From Desulfuromonadales bacterium (lineage in GTDB: Bacteria; Desulfobacterota; Desulfuromonadia; Desulfuromonadales; BM103), in the NCBI GenBank assembly GCA_014860225.1, contig JACZKE010000022.1, positions 1 to 64,000 of the forward strand: DNA of 64,000 nt, in the 5' to 3' direction. Below are positions 57,139-64,000 of the stretch, piece after piece. How positions within the stretch are numbered: the first letter of the stretch is position 1; each line of letters begins with the position of its first letter. A model generated the notes under the pieces. The model ran no database searches and was not told the origin of the DNA. It saw only the letters and a program-made list of their open reading frames with translations. A program made the position numbers and the translations under genes.

Positions 57139-57924
57139 TCAGAAGCGAATCAGCGCACCGGCGTAGGGGCCGGCAAAGGAGGTGTCGATGAAAACATCAT
57201 TATCATCAACTTCGATATCCAGGTATCGATAACCGGCAAAGAGACCAACTAAGGGAAGGGGAGAACACTCAATCTGGGCATCAACGTCCATAAAACTGTT
57301 GCCATCATATTTCAGATAGCCGACACGTCCAACCACGCTCAGATAATCAGCAACGGAAACCCGCACACGTGCCCCAAGGGTCGGGACCGGCACACCAACA
57401 CTCTCCGATTCGTTCAAACCAAAGCTGTTGTCCTGCAGCTCGACACTTGCATCAACGTACTTTACGGCCATTTCCGGACCAAATTGAATCCGCACCGGCA
57501 TATCGTCAATATTGACCAGGAACCACGCCAAGCCGGCTTCGTAGATGTCAACATTCACATCGCTCTCAACACGGCTGCCAAGGACAAAGGTTTCACCGTT
57601 AAAGCTGACATCACTGGTCAAAACGCTGGTGCCTGAGAAACTGAGCGGCAGGTAGGCGGCGAAAAGACGAAAAGCACCTAATTGCAAGGCAGCTTCAACG
57701 AAGTAATCTTCACTGTCATCCATTCCCAGGTCGCCTTCTACATCGAGAAGGGTACCGGTGAGTCCGTCAACTGAGACGGCAACATCACCGGACGGATTCA
57801 AGGCGAGATAACCTGGCTTGAACGAGAAGAGTTCATCCGCAAATGCAGGGGAGGCAAGAAAGCTGATAAGGGCGATCTGGGCGACGAAGTTAACAGGGCT
57901 CAACAGTCGTTTAATGGAAAACAT
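57139..57924 (-). CDS. Outer-membrane beta-barrel protein, function unknown
   Basis: The 261-residue product has a signal peptide (ending ALISFLASPAFA). It then alternates short amphipathic strands (YFVEAALQLGAFRLFAAYLPL, VDIYEAGLAWFLVNIDDMPV, LVGLFAGYRYLDIEVDDNDV) and ends PYAGALIRF with the C-terminal Phe required for barrel insertion. It is acidic, with many Asp in the loops. No named family was recognised. GGAGTCTCC lies 5 nt upstream of the start. Confidence 0.8.
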   Translation of the reverse strand: MFSIKRLLSPVNFVAQIALISFLASPAFADELFSFKPGYLALNPSGDVAVSVDGLTGTLLDVEGDLGMDDSEDYFVEAALQLGAFRLFAAYLPLSFSGTSVLTSDVSFNGETFVLGSRVESDVNVDIYEAGLAWFLVNIDDMPVRIQFGPEMAVKYVDASVELQDNSFGLNESESVGVPVPTLGARVRVSVADYLSVVGRVGYLKYDGNSFMDVDAQIECSPLPLVGLFAGYRYLDIEVDDNDVFIDTSFAGPYAGALIRF

Positions 57925-58250
57925 AGGGAGACTCCGGTTCACAGCGTCAGGTCAGATCAGCAGGTTGCTTGTTCTGTAGTCAATGACATTAGCAAGGTGC
58001 GTTCCATTTCAGGCAGATTTTTTGAGATCAACTCAATCAATCAATAATTTCAGATATTTATACGCAAACATATTTTTATAATGAACTCAAAACGGTCTGG
58101 ACATGACTACTGTCACTGACAATATCGGGCAGGGGTTGATGTGATATGACGTCCAGTACCTCCAGCATCTCCTGTGCAAGAGTAATTTTATGTTACTTTG
58201 CTATAATGATTCTTGAATTCAAGGGACCAACAAAATAGAAGGGGCATAAC
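57925..58250. other. 326-bp divergent intergenic region before ovoA
   Basis: AT-rich promoter region for the outer-membrane protein (minus) and ovoA (plus). Apart from the extended -10 at 58199 I see no repeat, gene or structured RNA. Confidence 0.4.
58199..58207 (+). promoter_or_regulatory. Extended -10 promoter for ovoA
   Basis: TGCTATAAT is a perfect extended -10 element with no good -35 at 17 bp. Transcription would start near 58214, about 37 bp before the ovoA ATG, which has AGAAGGGG upstream. Confidence 0.5.
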
Positions 58251-60359
58251 ATGGAACTCCGCAGCACCCGCACCATTGTCCTCAACAGCGGATCATCGGA
58301 AGAGAAGCGCTCTGAAATACGTGATTATTTTCACCAATCCTACAAACTCGACGAGCAGCTCTACGAAACGCTGGCCAGTGACGGCGCTTTCTACCTGCGC
58401 GCCGAGCCGCTGCGCCATCCGCCGATCTTTTACCTGGGGCACACCGCAGTTTTTTACATCAACAAACTGATCGTCGCCAGAATCATCGAGGAACGAATCA
58501 ATCCACACTTCGAGTCGATGTTTGCCATCGGCGTTGACGAGATGTCATGGGACGACCTTAACGATGAAAATTATCACTGGCCGACGGTCGCCGAGGTCAA
58601 GAGCTACCGTGACGAGGTGCGCGCATTGGTTGATAAAGTGATCGAAACCTTGCCGCTGACGATGCCTGTCGACTGGGACAACCCCTTCTGGGCAATCATG
58701 ATGGGGATCGAGCACTCGCGCATCCACCTGGAGACGTCATCTGTTATTATCCGCCGCATGCCGCTCGATCAGGTGCGCCAGCTGCCACTCTGGGAGATCT
58801 GCACTGAATCCGGTGAGGCACCGCAGAACGACTTGCTGCCGGTTGCCGGTGGCAAGGTGACTCTCGGCAAAGCAAAGGATCACCCGCTTTACGGTTGGGA
58901 CAATGAGTTTGGCCGGCATCACTTCAACGTAGAAGATTTCCAGGCCAGCAGGTACCTGGTGTCGAATCAGGAGTACCTGGGATTCGTCGCGGCCGACGGT
59001 TACCGGCAGGAAAAATACTGGACTGAGGAGGGCTGGCGCTGGGTCAACTTCAGCAAAGCCGGGCAGCCGTTGTTCTGGATCAAAGACGGCGCCGAATACC
59101 GCCTCCGCACCATGGCCCAAGAGATCGCCATGCCCTGGGATTGGCCGGTAGAGGTCAACTACCTCGAAGCCAAGGCGTTTTGTAACTGGAAGGCGAAAGA
59201 GACCGGTCTGCCGATCCGCCTGCCGACCGAGGATGAATGGTATCGTCTGCACGACCTGCACGAGATTCCCGACCAGCCCTACTGGAAAAAAGCCCCGGGG
59301 AACATCAATCTGGAGCATTGGGCGTCATCCTGCCCGGTGACCCGCTTTGCCTTTGGCGAGTTCTACGACCTTATCGGCAACGTCTGGCAGTGGACCGAAA
59401 CACCGATAACCGGCTTCACCGGCTTCGAGGTCCATCCTTATTACGACGACTTCTCCACCCCGACCTTCGACACCCAGCACAATCTGATCAAGGGCGGCTC
59501 GTGGATTTCCACCGGCAACGAAGCGACCCGAGATGCGCGTTATGCCTTTCGCCGTCACTTCTTCCAGCACGCAGGTTTTCGCTACGTTGCCGCCGAGCAG
59601 GAACTCGAAGAATCGGAAGCGATGTACGAGACGGACGACGCCGTCTCCCAGTACTGCGACGCACATTTCGGTCCGGAAAAATTCGGCGTGAAAAATTTTT
59701 CAGTTCAGCTGGTGATAATCTGCATGGAAGCCATGAGCAATCGGCCGAAGTATCGCGCCCTCGACCTCGGCTGCGCTGTCGGCCGCGCCAGCTTCGAACT
59801 GGCAAAACATTTTGAGGTTGTTACGGCAATCGACTTTTCCGCCCGCTTCATCCGCATCGCTTACCAGCTGCAGGAGAAGGGCGTGATTCATTACCAGCTT
59901 CCGGAAGAGGGGGAGATTGTCTCGTTCCATGAAAAACGTCTGAGCGACTTCGCTTTGAGCGAAACAAGCGCGAAGGTCGAGTTCTTCCAGGGAGATGCAC
60001 ACAACCTCAAGCCGCAGTTTACAGGTTACGACCTGGTGCTGGCTGCCAACCTGCTGGACCGGCTCTACGATCCGGTGCGTTTCCTTTCAACGATTCACCA
60101 GAGGATCAACCATGGCGGACTGTTGGTGATCGCCTCCCCCTACACCTGGCTTGAGGAGTTTACCAAAAGAGAGAACTGGATCGGAGGCATTCGCCGCTCT
60201 GGTGAGCCCTTCACCACCCTGGAGGGGCTGCAGGAACAGCTCGCCCCTCACTTCAGCATGCTCGGCGCGCCACGTGATATCGAGTTTGTAATCCGCGAGA
60301 CCGCCCGCAAGTACCAGCACACGATCTCGCAGTTGACGATCTGGGAGAGAACCAGATGA
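58251..60359 (+). CDS. ovoA: 5-histidylcysteine sulfoxide synthase / methyltransferase OvoA
   Basis: The 702-residue enzyme makes the first and last steps of ovothiol synthesis: oxidative coupling of His and Cys at a non-heme iron, then N-methylation of 4-mercaptohistidine. The N-terminal DinB-like region has the iron site HxxxHxE (MGIEHSRIHLETSSV). The FGE-sulfatase-like domain has GRHHFNVEDFQASRYLVSNQ and GNVWQWTETPITGF to GGSWISTGNEATRDARYAFR. The C-terminal third is a SAM methyltransferase (ALDLGCAVGRASFELAK). EgtB lacks that third domain, which favours OvoA. It overlaps ovoB by 4 bp. Confidence 0.92.
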   Translation: MELRSTRTIVLNSGSSEEKRSEIRDYFHQSYKLDEQLYETLASDGAFYLRAEPLRHPPIFYLGHTAVFYINKLIVARIIEERINPHFESMFAIGVDEMSWDDLNDENYHWPTVAEVKSYRDEVRALVDKVIETLPLTMPVDWDNPFWAIMMGIEHSRIHLETSSVIIRRMPLDQVRQLPLWEICTESGEAPQNDLLPVAGGKVTLGKAKDHPLYGWDNEFGRHHFNVEDFQASRYLVSNQEYLGFVAADGYRQEKYWTEEGWRWVNFSKAGQPLFWIKDGAEYRLRTMAQEIAMPWDWPVEVNYLEAKAFCNWKAKETGLPIRLPTEDEWYRLHDLHEIPDQPYWKKAPGNINLEHWASSCPVTRFAFGEFYDLIGNVWQWTETPITGFTGFEVHPYYDDFSTPTFDTQHNLIKGGSWISTGNEATRDARYAFRRHFFQHAGFRYVAAEQELEESEAMYETDDAVSQYCDAHFGPEKFGVKNFSVQLVIICMEAMSNRPKYRALDLGCAVGRASFELAKHFEVVTAIDFSARFIRIAYQLQEKGVIHYQLPEEGEIVSFHEKRLSDFALSETSAKVEFFQGDAHNLKPQFTGYDLVLAANLLDRLYDPVRFLSTIHQRINHGGLLVIASPYTWLEEFTKRENWIGGIRRSGEPFTTLEGLQEQLAPHFSMLGAPRDIEFVIRETARKYQHTISQLTIWERTR

Positions 60360-61537
60360 TGCCTGCCTTCGACGTAACGCGAGCCCGCCGCGAGACCCGC
60401 GGCTGCGAGCAGCTGATCCATTTCAATAACGCCGGTGCCTCTCTGCCGCCGATTCCGGTCGCCGACGCTCTCTACGGATATCTGCACGAGGAAGAAATGT
60501 ATGGGGGCTATGAAGTCATGGCTCGTCGCACCGTCGATCTTGATAACTTCTACACTGCCGCCGCGAGGCTGCTGAACTGCTCTCCGGAAGAAATCGCCTT
60601 CTCCGACAGCGCCACCCGGGCCTGGAATACCGCTTTCTACGCCTTCGATTTCCAGCCCGGCGACCGAATTCTCGCCGGCAGTGCCGAGTACGGCAGCAAC
60701 CTGGTTGCCCTGCTGCACCAGGTAAAGCGTCAAGGAGTCGAAGTCATCTGGGTGGCGGACGAAGCATCGGGACAGATTGACATCAAAGCTCTGGAAAATC
60801 TGATCGACGACCGGGTCAAATTGATCTGCCTGACCCAGGTTCCTTCAGGAGACGGCATGATCAATCCGGCTGCGTTGGTCGGCAAAGTGGCAAAATCCGC
60901 CGGCATCCCCTACCTGCTGGATGCCTGCCAGGCGCTGGGTCAGCTGCCGGTCGATGTCGACCAGACAGGATGTGATCTGCTTTGCGGCACCGGCCGCAAG
61001 TTTCTGCGCGGACCGCGCGGCACAGGCCTACTCTACGTGCGAAAAGCTCTGATAGAGCAACTCGAACCGAACCAGCTCAACCACCACGCCGCTGAGTTGA
61101 TCTCTACTGACCATTACCAGCTACGGATGGACGCAAAGCGTTTTGAGAGTTGGGAACGCAGCTGTGCCGGCCAACTCGCCCTCGGTGTTGCCATCGATTA
61201 TGCATTGGACTGGGGACTCGCAGCCATCAGCGAACGGATCATGCGGCTCAGCGGCATCCTGCGTCAAAAGCTGGCCAACATCGACGGAGTCACTACGGCC
61301 GACCAGGGGGTCGAGCAATGCGGCATTGTCACTTTTTTTGCAGAGCAACTTCCTGCCGAGCAACTGCAACAACAGCTAGCACTCCGGCACATCAACACCT
61401 CAACCGTCCCCTTCTCTGCTAACCCGATCAGCTCGGCAAGGCGCCGACACCCGCCGCTACTTCGCGCCTCGCTGCATTACTACAACACCACCCAGGAAAT
61501 TGAGCGTTTCGTCACTGAGCTGAAGCAACTGCTGTGA
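60356..61537 (+). CDS. ovoB: PLP-dependent sulfoxide lyase, OvoB-like (class V aminotransferase fold)
   Basis: The 393-residue fold-type I PLP enzyme has FNNAGASLPPIPVADAL at the N-terminus, PYLLDACQALGQLPVDV (Asp that contacts the pyridine N) and the Schiff-base Lys near 215 in CGTGRKFLRGPRGTGLLYV. By homology and by its ATGA overlap with ovoA it should cleave 5-histidylcysteine sulfoxide to the mercaptohistidine. EgtE, the ergothioneine lyase, is the nearest alternative. Confidence 0.85.
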   Translation: MMPAFDVTRARRETRGCEQLIHFNNAGASLPPIPVADALYGYLHEEEMYGGYEVMARRTVDLDNFYTAAARLLNCSPEEIAFSDSATRAWNTAFYAFDFQPGDRILAGSAEYGSNLVALLHQVKRQGVEVIWVADEASGQIDIKALENLIDDRVKLICLTQVPSGDGMINPAALVGKVAKSAGIPYLLDACQALGQLPVDVDQTGCDLLCGTGRKFLRGPRGTGLLYVRKALIEQLEPNQLNHHAAELISTDHYQLRMDAKRFESWERSCAGQLALGVAIDYALDWGLAAISERIMRLSGILRQKLANIDGVTTADQGVEQCGIVTFFAEQLPAEQLQQQLALRHINTSTVPFSANPISSARRRHPPLLRASLHYYNTTQEIERFVTELKQLL

Positions 61538-61654
61538 TGGAACTCAGTAAGCAAGTTGACACGATCCGAATAGATCTTGCATTGCACTGGTCACAGAGAA
61601 AGTTTAAAAAACCTGCTTTCCGCCGTGTCCGGTGATTCAGGCTCTTGATTGCGT

Positions 61655-62605
61655 TTAAAGTTCTTTCGCAAGCTGTGCGGCCAAAGACCGGATATGCCGG
61701 TTGTCGGTCCCACAGCAGCCGCCAAGAATCTTCAGGCCCAGCTCCCGGTGCAGCCCGGCGACTGCCTGGCCGAAGGTCTCCGGGTTTTCTTCCACCAGGC
61801 TGTCGCTGGCGTCAAGATCTTCGGGACTTAATGCCGCAGTATTGGCCAGTAACCCGATGACCCGCTGGCGAACCAGAGATGAAGAATTGGTTACGTGCGT
61901 CAGCGCTGCCCTTGCAAAAGAGGCATGGGTACAATTAATCAGATAGGCCAAAGGCCTCGGTGTCACGGTAGCATCGATGGCAACGATCACATCTTTCAGT
62001 GGCGTGCCATCCAGCAATGTCCCTCCAGGGCGGACAACAAAGCTCAGGAGATACGGCTTACCGGTGGCGGCAAGAGCCAAAGCAAGGCCGTTTGCCTCGC
62101 TGAAGGCGGGAAGAGTGGCGGCGAGGAGAAAATCGGTCTCTGCGCCAGCCAACTTCTCAGCCTGCCAGATGTGGAATTTCTGTGCTTCGTCAACAGACAG
62201 CGCGTCGGCTGGACTATAGGCCTCGCCGCGGCAACTCAACAAACCACAGATGACAATTTTCTCTGCATAGTCTGCGTAACTCTTCCGCAGTGCATCAAGA
62301 AATCTGACGTTATCGCCGTTCACATCGACACCGGCATAACCGGCCGCATCAATCCGCTCCCGGCTCGCCCGCCAGGTCGGGGTTGACATGAGGAGCGGCA
62401 AATCGAACGCGCGGCCTATGTCCATGTACTGTCGACAGATGGTCTCCAGTGCCGCGCGTTTTGCATCTTCATAGATGAAGGCTGAATTAACCAGGTAAGG
62501 GTCGAGCTCCAGATCGCTGTTGCGTCGAAGTCGCTCGATGACTGCTCCCTCGCCGAGGATACAGGGAGAGTTCTCGAGAAATGCCGCAAAAGGGAGAGGA
62601 ATCAT
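61655..62605 (-). CDS. Homocysteine S-methyltransferase-family protein
   Basis: The 316-residue barrel protein has the three zinc cysteines of the family in YLINCTHASFARAAL and LKILGGCCGTDNRHIRSLA. The N-terminus (ILGEGAVIERLRRNSDLELD, where the usual form is DGAMGTEL) is divergent, so the substrate may not be homocysteine. AAGGCAGG lies upstream of MIPLPF. It converges on ovoB and runs 55 bp behind the dihydroorotate-dehydrogenase-like gene on the same strand. Confidence 0.82.
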   Translation of the reverse strand: MIPLPFAAFLENSPCILGEGAVIERLRRNSDLELDPYLVNSAFIYEDAKRAALETICRQYMDIGRAFDLPLLMSTPTWRASRERIDAAGYAGVDVNGDNVRFLDALRKSYADYAEKIVICGLLSCRGEAYSPADALSVDEAQKFHIWQAEKLAGAETDFLLAATLPAFSEANGLALALAATGKPYLLSFVVRPGGTLLDGTPLKDVIVAIDATVTPRPLAYLINCTHASFARAALTHVTNSSSLVRQRVIGLLANTAALSPEDLDASDSLVEENPETFGQAVAGLHRELGLKILGGCCGTDNRHIRSLAAQLAKEL

Positions 62606-62660
62606 AGATTGCCTGCCTTGCTCACCGACCATTAGTCAACGGCTGCAATGTGCAGCCTGA

Positions 62661-63716
62661 TCATTCGACCCCGACCAGGGCTTTGATGTACTGTAGTCTC
62701 TCATAGTCTTTCGGGTGGTCACTGTGGGCCTGGCTCAGGATGCCGCGGAAATCCTCAAGGCCTGCAAAACCATGAGCCTGCATCCACTCCTCAAGCTGAT
62801 CAAGGATCAGGCCAATCTGGCCGAGACCGTTGCGATACAGGGTGGAACAGACCTGCACCACTGTTGCACCTGCCAGCAGTTGCTTGACCACATCCCGGCC
62901 GTCATGAACACCGGTGGTAGCGGCCAGGTCACACTTCAGCCGACCTGCCAGCAGCGAAATCCAACGTAACGGCAGATGGAGCTCGGCCGCCGTACTGTAG
63001 GGATTGCCACCAGCCAATTGCAGCGTATCCACATCAATATCAAAATGGTAAAATCGATTGAAGAGCACCAGAGCGTCGGCACCCTGCCAGGTCGTGTGCT
63101 TTTCGCTCTCTCCCGGGCCGCACCAGCCCACTGTGAACGGCGGCCCCTCCATCCGGTCATTGCCGAGTCGGTCAGCCAGGTGCGCGAAGGATGAGATGTA
63201 AGGCCCGATCTTCAGGGCCACAGGCAATTCGACCCTGGTCCTCACCGCAGAAAGGATGCGTTCATAGCGTTCTTCAACGTCCAGGCTGGTCAAGTCTGCG
63301 GTATTCGGCAGAAAACCGATATTGATCTCCAGGCCATCAGCGCCGGCTTGAGCCAGCTGAACGGCAAATTCGCCCCAGCGCTCGTCTGTAACACAGTTGA
63401 TACTGGCAATGACAGGCACATCGACAGCCTGCTTGGCATCACGCAGCAACTGGAGGTAATCGCGAGTGCCGAGTGCCCGTCCATAACCCTGGAGGTATTC
63501 GAAAGCCTCGGTATGGCCTGCTATGCCAGCCTGCTGAGTCAATTTACCCACCTCAGCCATGATCTCTTCTTCATACAAGGATTTCAGCACGATCGCGCCG
63601 GCTCCTGCCTCGGCACATTTTTTTACCCCTTGCAAGGTTTTGGTCAATCCGCTGCTCGAAACGATAAGCGGGTTCTTTAGTTGCAGACCCATGTAGCTGG
63701 TCGTGAGATCAATCAT
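62661..63716 (-). CDS. Dihydroorotate dehydrogenase-like flavoprotein
   Basis: The 351-residue TIM-barrel protein begins MIDLTTSYMGLQLKNPLIVSSS, as in DHODH-like proteins. It has PVIASINCVTDERWGEFAVQ, GADGLEINIGFLPN and PVALKIGPYISSFAHLADRL for FMN binding, and TTGVHDGRDVVKQLLAGAT near the end. The family is distinct from PyrD and is often found in anaerobes beside 2-oxoacid:ferredoxin oxidoreductase genes; the substrate is unproven. AAAGGAG precedes the ATG. Confidence 0.85.
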   Translation of the reverse strand: MIDLTTSYMGLQLKNPLIVSSSGLTKTLQGVKKCAEAGAGAIVLKSLYEEEIMAEVGKLTQQAGIAGHTEAFEYLQGYGRALGTRDYLQLLRDAKQAVDVPVIASINCVTDERWGEFAVQLAQAGADGLEINIGFLPNTADLTSLDVEERYERILSAVRTRVELPVALKIGPYISSFAHLADRLGNDRMEGPPFTVGWCGPGESEKHTTWQGADALVLFNRFYHFDIDVDTLQLAGGNPYSTAAELHLPLRWISLLAGRLKCDLAATTGVHDGRDVVKQLLAGATVVQVCSTLYRNGLGQIGLILDQLEEWMQAHGFAGLEDFRGILSQAHSDHPKDYERLQYIKALVGVE

Positions 63717-63833
63717 CGCTTACTCCTTTAAAGAGAGGTAAAAAATTCCGCCGGGTTTTCTACAACTCCCATGACCCGATATGTCGGGGCTCGACATCGG
63801 TCACACGACTTCCTTCAGTAAATTCTGGTCTTT

Positions 63834-64000
63834 TCATTCATCAAGACCTTGTTCACCAGTCAGGCTGAGACTCTCGCGATACACATCACTGCTGGGCAAC
63901 CCATATTCCCTGGCAATCAACTTGACGGCTTCGCGACGCGACAAGTCGCTTTCGTTCAGCAGTTTCCTTAAGGCATCGCGCACATTCATCTGCGGGCCTT
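63834..64000 (-). CDS. rsmI: 16S rRNA 2'-O-ribose C1402 methyltransferase RsmI (3' end)
   Basis: Only the last 55 or so residues are in the window: NVRDALRKLLNESDLSRREA, then VKLIAREYGLPSSDVYRESL and LSLTGEQGLDE before TGA. This is the small C-terminal helical domain of RsmI; the catalytic domain lies outside. The 117 bp to the next gene hold no clear terminator. Confidence 0.8.
   Translation of the reverse strand, partial: GPQMNVRDALRKLLNESDLSRREAVKLIAREYGLPSSDVYRESLSLTGEQGLDE

Overview
This 64 kb window is chromosomal DNA from a Gram-negative anaerobe that most resembles the Desulfuromonadales/Geobacterales (former Deltaproteobacteria). The grounds are a coenzyme-B12-dependent ribonucleotide reductase, hemerythrin and rubredoxin proteins, FtsI with a PASTA domain in an intact division and cell-wall (dcw) cluster, a TIGR03960-type radical SAM protein, an LpxR-type outer-membrane enzyme, and one probable selenoprotein. 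Lineage is inferred from gene content and protein sequence; there is no rRNA here. I found no tRNA, rRNA, CRISPR array, prophage or complete insertion sequence.

Layout. 1-4.4 kb (minus strand): the 5' part of an Hsp20 gene, then dCMP deaminase and a split class II ribonucleotide reductase behind a double NrdR box. 4.5-8.3 kb: a redox/nitrosative-stress-like set (ScdA-like small protein, Fe-S protein, hemerythrin, zinc-ribbon protein, polyferredoxin membrane protein, rubredoxin-membrane fusion). Three transcription units in it carry near-identical TTGAY-N4-GTCAW operators. 8.6-11.1 kb: a hybrid sensor kinase. 11.3-14.5 kb: small accessory genes, including a stretch with integron attC-like sites and no integrase. 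15-22.5 kb: a DMT transporter and branched-chain amino-acid genes (ilvB-ilvN-ilvD, leuC-leuD). 22.7-34.1 kb: a mixed region with a rhodanese that has an in-frame UGA at a catalytic-loop Cys position plus a SECIS-like hairpin, YitT and AEC transporters, a PQQ-type dehydrogenase, WrbA, a divergent SGNH protein, LpxR, crotonase, a candidate small RNA, a radical SAM protein and Trm112. 34.5-51.6 kb (minus strand): the dcw cluster mraZ-rsmH-ftsL-ftsI-murE-murF-mraY-murD-ftsW-murG-murC-ddl-ftsQ-ftsA-ftsZ, without murB. 51.8-64 kb: a CorC-like protein, ligA-acylphosphatase, a PPi-type phosphofructokinase, an outer-membrane protein, an ovothiol pair (ovoA-ovoB), a homocysteine S-methyltransferase-like protein, a dihydroorotate-dehydrogenase-like protein and the 3' end of rsmI.

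The strongest unusual signals are the probable Sec-containing rhodanese (22743-23147), the shared CRP/FNR-type operators at 4.5-7.6 kb, the attC-like sites near 13.5 and 13.95 kb, several dispersed palindromic repeat families (651, 1293, 8251, 22477; 16096, 24381), and a promoter-hairpin-terminator unit at 31.8 kb that looks like an undescribed small RNA.
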